Shown here: positions 16,704 through 25,665 of the stretch, piece by piece
Numbering within the stretch: position 1 is the first letter of the stretch
Layout of the letters: every line of letters begins with the position of its first letter
Assembly: GCF_000336775.1 (NCBI RefSeq)
Contig: NZ_AOLJ01000028.1
Location: forward strand, 1 to 64,000
DNA: 64,000 bases
Direction: 5' to 3'
Source of the DNA: Haloferax gibbonsii ATCC 33959
GTDB lineage: Archaea > Halobacteriota > Halobacteria > Halobacteriales > Haloferacaceae
The notes under the pieces: generated by a model
Databases searched by the model: none
Told to the model about the DNA's origin: nothing
What the model saw: only the letters and a program-made list of their open reading frames with translations
Program-made: the position numbers and the translations under genes

Positions 16704-17729
16704 CTACTCGACGGCCGCGAGAACCCGTTCGACGATGACGTCCGTCGCGTCCACGTTCTCTTCGAGGAGCCGCTGCCGACGGGACTCCCAGTCGGCGTCG
16801 GTCGACCGCAGGATGTCGACCGCCCGGTCCGCGGCGCGTTCGTTCCGGTGCTCGCCGTGGTAGCCGAACAGCAGGTCGAACGAGGCGAGGTCGCGCATGA
16901 GCCCGGGGTTCGCGCTGTGGACGTAGACGGTCGGCGTCCCGAGCACGGCGCTCTCGGAGGCCATCGTCCCGCTCTCGCCGACGAAGAGGTCGGCGTACGC
17001 GAGCACGTGGTGGATGAGGTGCGGGTCGATGGTGATGGCGTACCCTTCGAGTTCGGGCGGGAGCGCGTCGTCCTCTGCGGAGATGAGTACCGTCGCGCCC
17101 GCGTCTTCGAGGCGACCGACGAGGTCGGTGAGGCCGTCGAGGCCCTCGTCGCCGATATCGTGCGCCGCGCCCCAACTGACCAACCTGACGACCGCGTACG
17201 TGTCGTCGGCGTCGACCGGCAGGCCGTCGAGCGCCGCCGGGTCGGGGTCGAACCGGTCGGGGTGGAGGTACGCGAGTTCGTGGTAACTCGGGTACCGGTG
17301 GTGGTTCGAACCGGCGTCGTCGCGGTAGCACTTCGGGGTGGCGACCTCGTCGGCGAAGGGGAACGTCAGCGCGTTCGAGAGCGTCGCGTGCTCCGTGTCG
17401 GTGAAGACGACGCACTCGGCGCCAACGAGTTTCGCGACGTGGGCGGCCTCGAACCCGCCGATGGAGGCGACGACGTCCGGGTCGATATCCCGCGCGGCGC
17501 GGAAGAGTCGGTACTCGATACCGAGCGTCGAGAGCGCGACGCCGGCCAGCGAATCGCCGCGGGAGCCGACGACCTCGTAGTCGATTCCGTACTCGTCGAG
17601 GAGGTCCACGGCGACGTCCTTGTCGAGGGCGCGAACGTGGACCTCGTGGCCGCGGGCCTCGAACTCGTCGATGGCGTGCTTGAAGAAGTGAACGTGCGCG
17701 GGGTGCTGAATCGTGATGAGGATGTCCAT
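16704..17729 (-). CDS. DUF354 family protein, GT-B/2-epimerase-like
   Basis: A 341-residue protein beginning MDILITIQHPAHVHFFKHAIDEFEARGHEV, the hallmark opening of DUF354. It has a Rossmann-type N-domain (DVVASIGGFEAAHVAKLVGAECVVFTDTEHA) and a C-domain with LFVGESGTMASESAVLGTPTVYV, resembling the donor-binding half of GT-B transferases and UDP-GlcNAc 2-epimerases. It follows the first dehydrogenase gene by 10 nt in the same operon. It could be a glycosyltransferase or a WbpI-type epimerase converting a Glc- to a Man-configured sugar. Confidence 0.8.
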   Translation of the reverse strand: MDILITIQHPAHVHFFKHAIDEFEARGHEVHVRALDKDVAVDLLDEYGIDYEVVGSRGDSLAGVALSTLGIEYRLFRAARDIDPDVVASIGGFEAAHVAKLVGAECVVFTDTEHATLSNALTFPFADEVATPKCYRDDAGSNHHRYPSYHELAYLHPDRFDPDPAALDGLPVDADDTYAVVRLVSWGAAHDIGDEGLDGLTDLVGRLEDAGATVLISAEDDALPPELEGYAITIDPHLIHHVLAYADLFVGESGTMASESAVLGTPTVYVHSANPGLMRDLASFDLLFGYHGEHRNERAADRAVDILRSTDADWESRRQRLLEENVDATDVIVERVLAAVE

Positions 17730-17739
17730 CGGCGGTGTC

Positions 17740-19026
17740 TCAGAGCTGCGCGTAGTGGAAGCCGCGCTCGTCGGCCTCGTCGGCGTCGAACACGTCGGCC
17801 ACGTCTATCATGACCGGGTCGGACCCGAGCGCGGCGGCCATCTCGTTGAGGTCGTAGTCGGCGAACTCCTCGTGGCCGGTCGCCACGACGACGCCGTCGT
17901 AGGCGTCGAAGTCGACCGACTCGACCACGTCGATGTCGAAGACCGCCCGCGACTCGTCGGGGTCGGCGTGGGGGTCGTAGCCGACGCAATCGACGTGGAA
18001 CTCGTCGAGTTTCTCTATCATCGTGCTCACGTCGGAGCTGCGGATGTCGCCGACCCCCGGCTTGTAGGCGAGTCCGAGGACGAGCAGTCGCGTATCTTGG
18101 AGGACGCGGCCCGACTCGTTGATGGTCTTGACCGCCTTGCGGGCGGCGTGGACCGGGACGTACTCGTTGATTTCGCGCGCCTGCAACACGAGTTTCGGCG
18201 AGAAGCCCTCGCGCTTGGAGCGGTAGGTGAGGTAGAACGGGTCGACGGGGATGCAGTGGCCGCCGACGAACCCCGGCGAGTAGCCGTCGTGGAAGTTCCA
18301 CTTCGTCCCCGCGGCCTCCAGTACGTCCTTGGTCGTGAGCCCCATGTGGTCGCACGCGACGGCCAGCTCGTTGACGAGCGCGATGTTCATGTCGCGCTGG
18401 ACGTTCTCGATGACCTTCGACGCCTCCGCCGTCTCGATGTCGGGCGCGCGGTGGATGCCGGCGTCGACGATGCTCCCGTAGAGGTCGGCGAGGCGCTCGC
18501 GGACCGCCTCGGAGTCGGCACCGACCACCTTGACCACGTCCTTGACGCTCCGCCCGGTGTCGCCGGGCGACGCGCGCTCCGGCGAGTAGCCGACGAACAC
18601 GTCCTCGCCGACGGCGAGGTCGGACTCGGATTCGAGCGCGGGCACGACGACGGACTCGGTCGCCCCCGGATAGACGGTGGATTCGAGGACGACGGTCGTC
18701 CCCGGAGAGACGTGCCGACCGATAGTCTCGGCCGCGGATTCGACGAACTTGAGGTCGGGATTCTCCATGCTGTCGACCGGGGTCGGGACCGTCACGATGA
18801 CGAAGTCCGCGTCCGAGATGTGCGTCGCGTCCGTCGTGAACAGCACGTCGGAGGCCGCGACGCCCTCGTCGGTCACGTCGCCGGTGGGGTCCGTCCCCGC
18901 CGAGAGCGTCGAGACCTTGTCGGGGTCGACGTCGTAGCCGATGACCGACTTCCCGGCGCGGTCGAACTCGATGGCCAGCGGCAGGCCGACGTAGCCGAGG
19001 CCGACGACGCAGACGGTGTCAGTCAT
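17740..19026 (-). CDS. Nucleotide sugar 6-dehydrogenase (WbpA/WbpO/TviB type)
   Basis: A 428-residue UDP-sugar dehydrogenase with the full three-domain layout. The NAD-binding Rossmann motif VVGLGYVGLPLA is at the N-terminus, then TVPTPVD and ESTVYPGAT. The catalytic Cys lies in GFVGGHCIPVDPFYL (about residue 258), and the C-domain has LGLAYKPGVGDIRSS. It should oxidise UDP-GlcNAc, or UDP-GalNAc, to the 6-uronate with two NAD+. Its start overlaps the stop of the upstream dehydrogenase gene by 8 nt, so translation is likely coupled. It is the best candidate for the first step of the diacetamido-uronate pathway. Confidence 0.92.
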   Translation of the reverse strand: MTDTVCVVGLGYVGLPLAIEFDRAGKSVIGYDVDPDKVSTLSAGTDPTGDVTDEGVAASDVLFTTDATHISDADFVIVTVPTPVDSMENPDLKFVESAAETIGRHVSPGTTVVLESTVYPGATESVVVPALESESDLAVGEDVFVGYSPERASPGDTGRSVKDVVKVVGADSEAVRERLADLYGSIVDAGIHRAPDIETAEASKVIENVQRDMNIALVNELAVACDHMGLTTKDVLEAAGTKWNFHDGYSPGFVGGHCIPVDPFYLTYRSKREGFSPKLVLQAREINEYVPVHAARKAVKTINESGRVLQDTRLLVLGLAYKPGVGDIRSSDVSTMIEKLDEFHVDCVGYDPHADPDESRAVFDIDVVESVDFDAYDGVVVATGHEEFADYDLNEMAAALGSDPVMIDVADVFDADEADERGFHYAQL

Positions 19027-20407
19027 GGAGACCGATTCCCTCGTAGTCGACTCGTTCGTGGTCGCGGTACTCCGTCGCGGCCTGCCGGCCGTCGACGAAG
19101 ACGACCGGGCGGTCGTCGTCGGCGAAGGCGGGAACGTCGAGGTGGTCGAACGACTCGTGGGCCGTCACGAGGACGATGGCGTCCGCGGACAGGTCGTCGC
19201 TCGTCACGCCGCGCATGACCGTCGCGCCGGCCTCCTCGAAGACGGCGGTGTCGTCGAGGATGGGGTCGGTGGCGACCACGTCCGCGCCCGCTTCGTCGAG
19301 GTGTTCGACGACGGGGAGCGCCGGCGTCTTGCGAATCTCCTCGACGCCGGCGCGGTACGTGAGACCGAGGACGAGAACGGTCGCGTCCTCGGGGGCGACG
19401 CCCTGCGCCGCCAGTCGGTCGAGCGCCGCCTGCGCGGTGACGTGCGGCATCTCGTCGTTGACGGCGCGAGCCGTCTCCATGAGCGGCGACCCCGTCTCGA
19501 ACTCGTTGATGAGGAACTGCGGGTAGTACGGGATGCAGTGGCCGCCGACGCCCGCGCCGGGCGTGTGAATCTCGCAGAACGGTTGGGTGTTGGCCACGTC
19601 GATGGCCTCGGTCACGTCGATTTCGAACTCGCCCGCGTGGGTCGCGAGTTCGTTGGCGAGCGCGATGTTCACGTCGCGGTAGACGCCCTCGAACACCTTG
19701 ACCGCCTCCGCGGTCGTCGTGTCCGAGACGGTGATGACCTCGTTCGAGGATATCTGGTCGTAGACGAGCGACGCGGCGCGGGCGCTCTCGTCGTCGGCGC
19801 CGCCGACGACCTTCGGGTACGCCCCGCGGATGTCCTTCAGCGCGCGCCCGGAGGCGGTCCGCTCGGGGCAGAACGCGAGGCCGAACTCGCCGAGCGAGAG
19901 GCCGCTCTCGGATTCGAGAAGCGGGAGGAGCGCGTCGCGACAGGAGCGCGGCGGGAGCGTCGATTCGAAGACGACGAGGTCGCCCTCGTCGAGACCCTTC
20001 CCGATGTCTCTGGCGACCGCCTCGATGACCGAGAGGTCCGGCCGGCCCGCCTCGTCGACGAGCGTCGGGACGATGACCACGTGAATGCTCGCCTCGGCGG
20101 CGACCTCGCGCGGTTCCGTGTTGGCGACGAGCGCGCCGTCCTCGACGAGTTCCTCGACGAGGTCGTCGAGCCCGGGTTCGCCGACGATGTGGTTCCGTCC
20201 GGCGTTTATCTCGCGGACGACGTCGGTGTCGATGTCCGCGCCGGTGACGTTGCCGGTGGTCTCGGCGTAGACGGAGGCGAGCGGCAGCCCCATCTTGCCG
20301 AGGCCGTAGACGCCGACCGGCACGTCGCCGGACGTGAGCGCGGCTATCTGTTCGTCTTCGGAGCGTTCGGAGCCGTAGATGGTCGTGACTGAAGATTGCG
20401 TGCTCAT
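19019..20407 (-). CDS. Second nucleotide sugar dehydrogenase (WecC-like)
   Basis: A 462-residue protein with a 30-residue N-terminal extension before VGVYGLGKMGLPLASVY. It continues VIVPTLVDEAGRPDL, FESTLPPRSC, VGGHCIPYYPQFLINEF (catalytic Cys) and LGLTYRAGVEEIRKTP. It differs clearly from the adjacent dehydrogenase and is closer to the UDP-ManNAc dehydrogenase group. Two adjacent dehydrogenases imply two uronic acids, or a Glc- and Man-configured pair. The start at 20407 is supported by the ATGA overlap with the acetyltransferase. The same frame stays open to 21121, but that part is antisense to conserved genes and is not counted. Confidence 0.88.
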   Translation of the reverse strand: MSTQSSVTTIYGSERSEDEQIAALTSGDVPVGVYGLGKMGLPLASVYAETTGNVTGADIDTDVVREINAGRNHIVGEPGLDDLVEELVEDGALVANTEPREVAAEASIHVVIVPTLVDEAGRPDLSVIEAVARDIGKGLDEGDLVVFESTLPPRSCRDALLPLLESESGLSLGEFGLAFCPERTASGRALKDIRGAYPKVVGGADDESARAASLVYDQISSNEVITVSDTTTAEAVKVFEGVYRDVNIALANELATHAGEFEIDVTEAIDVANTQPFCEIHTPGAGVGGHCIPYYPQFLINEFETGSPLMETARAVNDEMPHVTAQAALDRLAAQGVAPEDATVLVLGLTYRAGVEEIRKTPALPVVEHLDEAGADVVATDPILDDTAVFEEAGATVMRGVTSDDLSADAIVLVTAHESFDHLDVPAFADDDRPVVFVDGRQAATEYRDHERVDYEGIGLHD

Positions 20408-20985
20408 ATGGTGTTCGCTCCCTGGAGTTTCGCCGGGAGTGGGCGGTGTTCGGCGGGCGTTCCGACCGCGAGCGTCTCCGGCGGAACGTCCTCGGTGACG
20501 GTCGCGCCGGCGGCGACGAACGCGTTCTCGCCGACGGTCACGCCGGGGAGGATGGTCGCGTTCCCGCCGACCGAGACGCCGTCTTCGAGCGTCGGCCCGG
20601 TCATCTCGACGTCCTGCCGGACCGGATACGGGTCGTTCGTGAGCACCGCGCCCGGCCCGACGAACACGTCGTCGCCGATGTGCGTGTGAGTCGGAACGTA
20701 AACGCGGGTCTGGAGACTCACGTTCGACCCGATGGTCGTGGTGCCGTCGATGACGGTGTCGGTGCCGACGACGACGTTGTCGCCGATTCGGGTGTCTTCG
20801 CGGACGAGCGCGTCGTGACCGGTGACGAAGCCGTCGCCGATGGTCACGTCGCTGTAGACGATGGTCCCCGAGCGGATTCGGGCGTCGTCGCCGACGATCG
20901 TCTGCTGTGAGTCGTCGCCGGCCGGGTACCCGAGGGTGACGTCGTCGTCTATCTCGCAGTTTGAGCCCGTGACGTACAGGTTCAT
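20404..20985 (-). CDS. Left-handed beta-helix N-acetyltransferase (WbpD-like)
   Basis: A 193-residue protein built of hexapeptide repeats throughout (VTIGDGFVTGHDALVREDTRIGDNVVVGTDTVIDG, VSLQTRVYVPTHTHIGDDVFVGPGAVLTNDP, VSVGGNATILPGVTVGENAFVAAGATVTEDVPPETLAVGTPA). Length and pattern match WbpD, which acetylates the 3-amino group of UDP-GlcNAc(3NH2)A, and other sugar O/N-acetyltransferases. The catalytic His is probably in PTHTHIGD. It overlaps by 4 nt with genes on both sides and is the first enzyme gene of the operon. Confidence 0.85.
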   Translation of the reverse strand: MNLYVTGSNCEIDDDVTLGYPAGDDSQQTIVGDDARIRSGTIVYSDVTIGDGFVTGHDALVREDTRIGDNVVVGTDTVIDGTTTIGSNVSLQTRVYVPTHTHIGDDVFVGPGAVLTNDPYPVRQDVEMTGPTLEDGVSVGGNATILPGVTVGENAFVAAGATVTEDVPPETLAVGTPAEHRPLPAKLQGANTI

Positions 20986-21110
20986 GTCTGAGCCGGATCG
21001 GCGGTCGTCTCGTCCTCGCCGGAGGGCGACCCGTCGCCGTCCGACCGGAGGGTGGTTGCGAGCACGAACAGTGCGACGAGCGCCGCGAGGAGTTTGGTTT
21101 TGGTGCGCAT
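20982..21110 (-). CDS. 42-residue small membrane protein at operon head
   Basis: The ATG at 21110 opens a 42-codon frame. It encodes a basic N-terminus (MRTKTK), a 15-residue hydrophobic segment (LLAALVALFVLATTL) and a hydrophilic acidic tail rich in Ser, Asp, Glu and Thr. Its TGA overlaps the acetyltransferase ATG (ATGA), the mark of a real coupled gene. It is the first ORF after the CTTA-type promoter at 21171-21192, with a leader of about 37 nt. Function is unknown; it may be a small membrane-anchored partner of the sugar-modifying complex. Confidence 0.6.
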   Translation of the reverse strand: MRTKTKLLAALVALFVLATTLRSDGDGSPSGEDETTADPAQT

Positions 21111-21170
21111 GTGTTGGTCACGCCGCGGACCGTGTGGCCCGCGATTCGAAACGGAGGTCACGCGAAGCGG

Positions 21171-21192
21171 CCATTATTATCGGGACGATAAG
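21171..21192 (-). promoter_or_regulatory. CTTA/ATAATAA-type promoter of the acetyltransferase-dehydrogenase operon
   Basis: The minus strand reads CTTA (21192-21189), 7 nt, then GATAATAATGG: a perfect consensus match. It drives at least five genes (21110 down to 16704). The 21193-21415 gap shows a weaker CTTA-N7-GCTAAG site at 21327 and no ORF. Confidence 0.8.
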
Positions 21193-21415
21193 CCCGCAGA
21201 CGCCCCGAGACGGCGGGAAACGAGTCGTTCCGGCCGTGCGAACGCTCACCAACCGGCGTCGGAATTCCTCGATTTTTCGGAGCGTCACCCCCGGAGCGCC
21301 GCCGTCGACGCAGTCAGTCATCCGCCCTTATCAGACCGCTAAGCCGCTCTTTCGCCCGATTTCGAGCGTGAACGGTCGCGGCCATTTTTCAACACGGCCT
21401 GTCAAGGCGCGAGTG

Positions 21416-22507
21416 ATGAAGTCGTCTACCCGTCTTTGGACACTCGACGTACTCCTCGTCGTCGCGGGGTCTATCGCCGCGCTCGCGGTGGTCATGCTCG
21501 ACCTCTCCGGGTCCGTCGTCCGGAGTCTGTTCGTCGTGCCGCTCATCGTCCTCTACCCGGGATACGCGCTCCTCGCCGCGGTGTTCCCGGAACGGCGGTC
21601 GGACGTCGAGTCCGACACCTTGGGCGACGAGTCGGCGCTGACGCGACCGACGCGTCACACCGCCGGACTGCTCTACTCCGTTCGACTGGTCCTCTCGGCG
21701 GCGTTGAGCCTCGCGCTCGTCGCCGCGGTCGCGCTCGTCACCAACCTCGTCGGACAGGGATTCGACGCGAGCATCGTCGCGCTCGGCGTGTTCGGCGTGA
21801 CGATGTTGTTCACCGCGGTCGCCGTCGCCCGGCGCATGCTGCTGCCCCCGGACGTGCGGGCCGGAGCCCCGCCGCTCAGTACCGTCCTCGGGAGCGTGGC
21901 GTCGACCGCCGGAGCGGTCACGTCCCCGCTTTCCTCCGAGTCGCGGAGTTCGCCCGTCTCGCTCGCCGTCAACCTCCTCGTGGTCGTGAGCGTCGTCGCG
22001 TTCCTCAGCAGCGTCGGGTTCGCGATGGTCGAGACGCAGGCACCCGAGTCGGACTTCACCGAAGCGTACCTCGTGACCCAAAACGGGTCGGACTACGAGG
22101 CCAGCGGCTACCCCCAGCAGCTCAGTCCGGGGGAGTCGGTCCCGGTGACGCTGGCGCTGGAGAACCACGAACACGAGTCGACGACGTACACGGTCGTCAC
22201 GGAGCTGCAGCGGCTCGACAGGACGCCGAACGGGACGCGAGTGGTCGAAGAACGCGAACTCGACCGAACGCGAGCGTCGGTCGGGGACAACGAGACCGCC
22301 TACGTCCAACAGGACGTTCGACCGACGATGTCCGGCGAGTCGCTCCGACTCGTCTATCACGTCTACAAAGGTGACGCTCCGGACGATGCGAACCGCGAGA
22401 ACTCGTATCGGACCGTCCAACTGGTCGTTTCGGTCAGTGACGGTGGCGGCGGTGACAACACCGCGCAACTCGGTCGGCCGGATTCGATTGGGGGGGCCTC
22501 GGCCTGA
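21416..22507 (+). CDS. DUF1616 family membrane protein
   Basis: A 363-residue protein. The opening RLWTLDVLLVVAGSIAALAVVML followed by VRSLFVVPLIVLYPGYALLAAVFPER is typical of DUF1616. About five membrane helices lie in the first 210 residues. An extracellular beta-sandwich follows (FTEAYLVTQNGSDYEASGYP, then alternating strands) of the CARDB-like kind. Such proteins commonly sit in archaeal surface-glycan clusters; the molecular role is unknown. Its stop overlaps the next gene by one base. The start is the first ATG of the conserved region; the frame is open further upstream without coding character. Confidence 0.82.
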   Translation: MKSSTRLWTLDVLLVVAGSIAALAVVMLDLSGSVVRSLFVVPLIVLYPGYALLAAVFPERRSDVESDTLGDESALTRPTRHTAGLLYSVRLVLSAALSLALVAAVALVTNLVGQGFDASIVALGVFGVTMLFTAVAVARRMLLPPDVRAGAPPLSTVLGSVASTAGAVTSPLSSESRSSPVSLAVNLLVVVSVVAFLSSVGFAMVETQAPESDFTEAYLVTQNGSDYEASGYPQQLSPGESVPVTLALENHEHESTTYTVVTELQRLDRTPNGTRVVEERELDRTRASVGDNETAYVQQDVRPTMSGESLRLVYHVYKGDAPDDANRENSYRTVQLVVSVSDGGGGDNTAQLGRPDSIGGASA

Positions 22508-23076
22508 TGTGGCCGTGGGAGCATCTCGTCTTCGGCTACGTGCTGTACTCCCTCGCGAACCGCGCCGCGTGGGGCCCGCCAATGGGTGACGCGGCCGGCG
22601 TCACCCTCGCGCTGATGACGCAGGTTCCCGACCTCGTGGACAAGCCGCTGTCGTGGACGCTCGGCGTCGTCGCGACGGGGTACGGCCCGGCGCACTCGCT
22701 CCTCGTCGGCGCACCGCTCGTCGGACTCCTCGCGGGGGCGCTCTGGACGCGGAACAGGGCGAAGCTCGCGGTCGCCGCGGTCGCCGGGTACGGGTCGCAC
22801 CTCGTCGGCGACGTGCTCGCGCTCCGGGCGAACGGGCCCAACGTCGGGCGGGTGCTCTGGCCGGTCGCGCCGCGGGAGCCGTACTCGAACGACCTCGGCT
22901 TCGTCCAGCGGTTCGCAGAGTACTTCCAGACGTTCCTCTATCAGATGCTGAGCCCCGAGAACACGGGGCTCGTCGTCGGTTACGCGGCCGTCTTCGGGGC
23001 GGTCGTCCTGCTGTGGGTGCTCGACGGAACGCCGGGGCTTCGGTGGGCCCGCCGCGCCGCCGACCTGCGCCGCTGA
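22507..23076 (+). CDS. YdjM-family membrane metal-dependent hydrolase
   Basis: A 189-residue polytopic protein with the family's conserved His/Asp pattern: WEHLVFGYVLYS at the start, GPAHSLLV in the middle and GYGSHLVGDVLA after it. These are the presumed metal ligands within membrane helices. It overlaps the DUF1616 stop (TGATG), so the two are translationally coupled. The family (PF04307) includes LexA-regulated inner-membrane proteins; the substrate is unknown, with phospholipid or lipid-linked substrates suggested. Confidence 0.8.
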   Translation: MWPWEHLVFGYVLYSLANRAAWGPPMGDAAGVTLALMTQVPDLVDKPLSWTLGVVATGYGPAHSLLVGAPLVGLLAGALWTRNRAKLAVAAVAGYGSHLVGDVLALRANGPNVGRVLWPVAPREPYSNDLGFVQRFAEYFQTFLYQMLSPENTGLVVGYAAVFGAVVLLWVLDGTPGLRWARRAADLRR

Positions 23077-23196
23077 TTCGCGGTCCGTCTTGTAACGGAT
23101 GACGAGAATATAATTTGACAAAAGCGACCCTGAGCAACAGTTGCATCCCTAATCAACGCCGTAAAGGGACATTCTGTTTGAATAATACGATAAACG

Positions 23197-23205
23197 CTAA
23201 AAATA
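23197..23205 (+). promoter_or_regulatory. TATA box of the first beta-helix gene
   Basis: CTAAAAATA ends 32 nt before the ATG at 23237, within an AT-richer 160-nt intergenic stretch. It is a conventional box, unlike the CTTA class. Confidence 0.5.
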
Positions 23206-23236
23206 CTCATTACACAGAGGCAGAGACGTTCTCTCG

Positions 23237-24754
23237 ATGCGGAATCAGCGCGCAGAAGAGCGCAGGAGGACAGTCTCTCGGAGACAGCTACTGAAGGGCA
23301 TCGGCGGGGCGGCCGCGGCCGTTTCGTTCGCCGGGACGGCATCGGCCGACGGCGACGACGACTGGTACAACGTCGTCGACGAGGGGGCCGACCCGACCGG
23401 CGGGGAGTCTATCAGCCCGGTCTTAGACGACATTCAGTGCGACGACGGCACGGTTCTGTATTTCCCGGAAGGCGAGTATCTCATGGACGACGCGTTCCGT
23501 CACGTCGATTTTCGGGGGTTCGAACTGCGGGGGGATAACGCGACTATCGTCCCGGCCGCCGACTACGACGGCAGGTGGTTGTTCAAGTTAGGAACGTTCG
23601 AGCAACCGGGGGAAGACCTGGTCGTCGAGGGCTTCGAGTTCGACTTTACCGCCGACGACACGGGGCTTCGCGTCGTCCAAGCGCAGGTCAGAGACGACCT
23701 CCTCGCGAGGGACCTCTCCGTCGTCGGCCAGCACGACAGCGGGAAGTACGGCCCGTTCGCGTTCGACGTCACCGACGCGTCGGGTATCGGCACCGTCCAG
23801 AACATCAGGATTCCCGACGGCGGCGAGTTCTCGGACAACACGCCGGGCGACATCGACGTGGGGCCCACGGGAATCATCGTGTCGCCGTACCACGACGGCA
23901 AGCTCTGGGTGCGCGACTGCGAGGTCGGCGCCTGGCCCGACAACGGCCTCTACTGTTCGACCGAGGGCGGTCGCGTCGTCGTCGACGGGGGCGTGTTCAA
24001 GAACAGCAACATCTCCAACATCCGGCTCTCGGGCGATTACAGCTCGATTCACGGCGCGACCGTCATCGTGGACGACCGCCGCACCGACGACACGAACCAG
24101 CGGGGCATCCGACTCGACGGCGGCGCGTACAACTGGATAGACGACACCGTCGTCCGAATCGACGAGCCGAACGGGCGCGCCATCAGCGTCCAGAACGACG
24201 TCGAGTGGGCGCGGATTCAGAACTCGAGCGTCATCGTCAACGGAGACGTGCCGACGAAAGCGGTCACCGTCTCGCCGGGGGCCGGGAGAATCGATATCAT
24301 CAACACCGATATCGAGTTCAACACCAGCGGTCACGCGCTCGTCGTGGGCGGACCGAGCAGCGCCGACGCGGACCCGGTCTACGTTCTCAAGTCGAGCGTC
24401 GGCGGCTCCGGCGACGGGTCGAGCGGTCGGCACGCGGTCCGACTCGAACGGGGGAACTGCACGCTCGACCGCTTCGACGTCGAGCAGACCGGCGGCGACT
24501 ACCGGCGCGCGGTCAAGGTACTCGGCGACGGCAGCACGTTCGTCTGGGGTGACTACGACACGAGCCACATTCCGCTGGTCAACGACGCCGACGGGACGAC
24601 GTTCCGCGGCATCACCTCCGAATCGCACGACGACTACGAGGGAATGAAAGTCATCGACGGCTCGACCGGCGTCGACGTCGCCGAGTCGGTGATTCACAAC
24701 GGCGTCTGGGAGTACGGCGACGTCGACGTCGCGTACGACGGAAACTGGTTCTGA
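23237..24754 (+). CDS. Tat-secreted right-handed parallel beta-helix protein
   Basis: A 505-residue protein with a Tat signal (VSRRQLLKGIGG, cleavage near TASA at about 36). The mature part starts YNVVDEGADPTGGESISPVLDD, the usual N-cap of pectate-lyase-like proteins, then shows repeating short beta-strand coils (PEGEYLMDDAF, GFEFDFTADDTGLRVVQAQV, SNIRLSGDYSSIHGATVIVDD). It probably binds or cleaves an extracellular polysaccharide. It is paralogous to the 26.8 kb gene over its full length (shared VVD-GADP, FDF-A--TG-R-V-A-V, DNGLY, QRGIRLD, SPGAGR/TPGAGR). The pair brackets an HTH-10 regulator and a glycosyltransferase. Confidence 0.82.
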   Translation: MRNQRAEERRRTVSRRQLLKGIGGAAAAVSFAGTASADGDDDWYNVVDEGADPTGGESISPVLDDIQCDDGTVLYFPEGEYLMDDAFRHVDFRGFELRGDNATIVPAADYDGRWLFKLGTFEQPGEDLVVEGFEFDFTADDTGLRVVQAQVRDDLLARDLSVVGQHDSGKYGPFAFDVTDASGIGTVQNIRIPDGGEFSDNTPGDIDVGPTGIIVSPYHDGKLWVRDCEVGAWPDNGLYCSTEGGRVVVDGGVFKNSNISNIRLSGDYSSIHGATVIVDDRRTDDTNQRGIRLDGGAYNWIDDTVVRIDEPNGRAISVQNDVEWARIQNSSVIVNGDVPTKAVTVSPGAGRIDIINTDIEFNTSGHALVVGGPSSADADPVYVLKSSVGGSGDGSSGRHAVRLERGNCTLDRFDVEQTGGDYRRAVKVLGDGSTFVWGDYDTSHIPLVNDADGTTFRGITSESHDDYEGMKVIDGSTGVDVAESVIHNGVWEYGDVDVAYDGNWF

Positions 24755-24830
24755 GCCGCGACGGTCGGTCCCGAGTCGACTCCGCGTCGCGGCGGGCGCG
24801 GCTACCTTCTCACCGCTCGCCCGGACGGAG

Positions 24831-25502
24831 TCACGGCGACAGGGTCGCCTCGATGAGTCGCGAGATGGCCCGACGAATCCGCTGTGAGACCCCCGACTTG
24901 GAGATGCCGAGGATGGCTGCGAGTTCGCCCTGCGAGGACCGCCGCGGAACCTCGAAATAGCCGTGTTCGTGGGCGACGAGAAGCGCCTCGCGCTGTCCCG
25001 GGAGGAGCGCCGTCTCGGAGCCCACGTCGGTGTCGCGGGCGACGTGGAGGCGCTTTACCCGGAAGGAGATGTCGTTGTCGTGGTAGTGTTCTTGGACGCG
25101 GTGCAGCGTCGAGTGAGCGGGGAGGTGCATCTGGATGGACCACCTGCCGTCCTCGTGTCGAACGGAGATGACTCGAACGCCCATCTCGGTCGAGGACGGG
25201 GGAATCAGGCGGACGCCGCTCCCGAAGAGGACGCGAAACCGGCGGTCGGAGCCGACGGAGCCGAGGAAATCCGCCTCTATCACGGTCGGGTCGACGACGA
25301 GGGACGCCCCGACTGAATCGACGGGACCCTGTTCGACGACGACGAACGCGCAGTCCCAGCCGAAGCCCTCGGTCGGTTGAAATTCGAGTTCGACCGGCCC
25401 CCGGTGTCCCGTGACGAACGACGAGAGAATCAGCCTCGGGTCCTCGAGCGTTATCTCCAAGTATATCGGTCGAGCGTCGTCGCCCCTGCGGTCCTCGTGC
25501 AT
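24831..25502 (-). CDS. HTH-10 (bacterio-opsin activator-type) transcriptional regulator
   Basis: A 223-residue protein. Residues 1-155 form the Bat-like N-terminal sensor region (IYLEITLEDPRLILSSFV and following). The C-terminal HTH-10 domain (about 163-220) reads LLPGQREALLVAHEHGYFEVPRRSSQGELAAILGISKSGVSQRIRRAISRLIEATL. It starts leaderless from its own CTTA-class promoter, so it may belong to, or control, the same regulon. A second HTH-10 protein with the same promoter type is at 46.1 kb. Confidence 0.88.
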   Translation of the reverse strand: MHEDRRGDDARPIYLEITLEDPRLILSSFVTGHRGPVELEFQPTEGFGWDCAFVVVEQGPVDSVGASLVVDPTVIEADFLGSVGSDRRFRVLFGSGVRLIPPSSTEMGVRVISVRHEDGRWSIQMHLPAHSTLHRVQEHYHDNDISFRVKRLHVARDTDVGSETALLPGQREALLVAHEHGYFEVPRRSSQGELAAILGISKSGVSQRIRRAISRLIEATLSP

Positions 25503-25527
25503 CGCCTGTTGTTCGATAATCGGAACG

Positions 25528-25548
25528 GGTTATTATGCGGATGATAAG
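25528..25548 (-). promoter_or_regulatory. CTTA/ATAATAA-type promoter of the HTH-10 regulator
   Basis: The minus strand reads CTTA (25548-25545), 7 nt, then CATAATAACC. The box ends 28 nt before the ATG at 25502. Confidence 0.78.
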
Positions 25549-25605
25549 CGTCTGTGGCCGCGTCTCAGCGGATTCGCTCCCGTACCTGTCGGCGGGTTGT
25601 GAGCA

Positions 25606-25626
25606 ACTACGATGCCCATAATAACG
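25606..25626 (+). promoter_or_regulatory. CTTA-class promoter (ACTA variant) of the GT2 gene
   Basis: ACTA, 7 nt, then CATAATAACG. The box ends 42 nt before the ATG at 25666, implying a leader of about 15 nt. Confidence 0.6.
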
Positions 25627-25665
25627 ACACCGAAACGTCCACAGTTCGGTAGGACTCCGACTACA

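Noticed and set aside
20408-21121. N-terminal extension of the second nucleotide-sugar dehydrogenase (238 extra residues)
   Set aside because: The extension runs in another frame through the acetyltransferase and small-membrane-protein genes, is Arg/His-rich, and the ATGA overlap fixes the start at 20407.
21327-21345. Additional CTTA-N7-GCTAAG site before the DUF1616 gene
   Set aside because: The second element does not match ATAATAA and it lies 74 nt from the start; too weak to count with the 19 sites.
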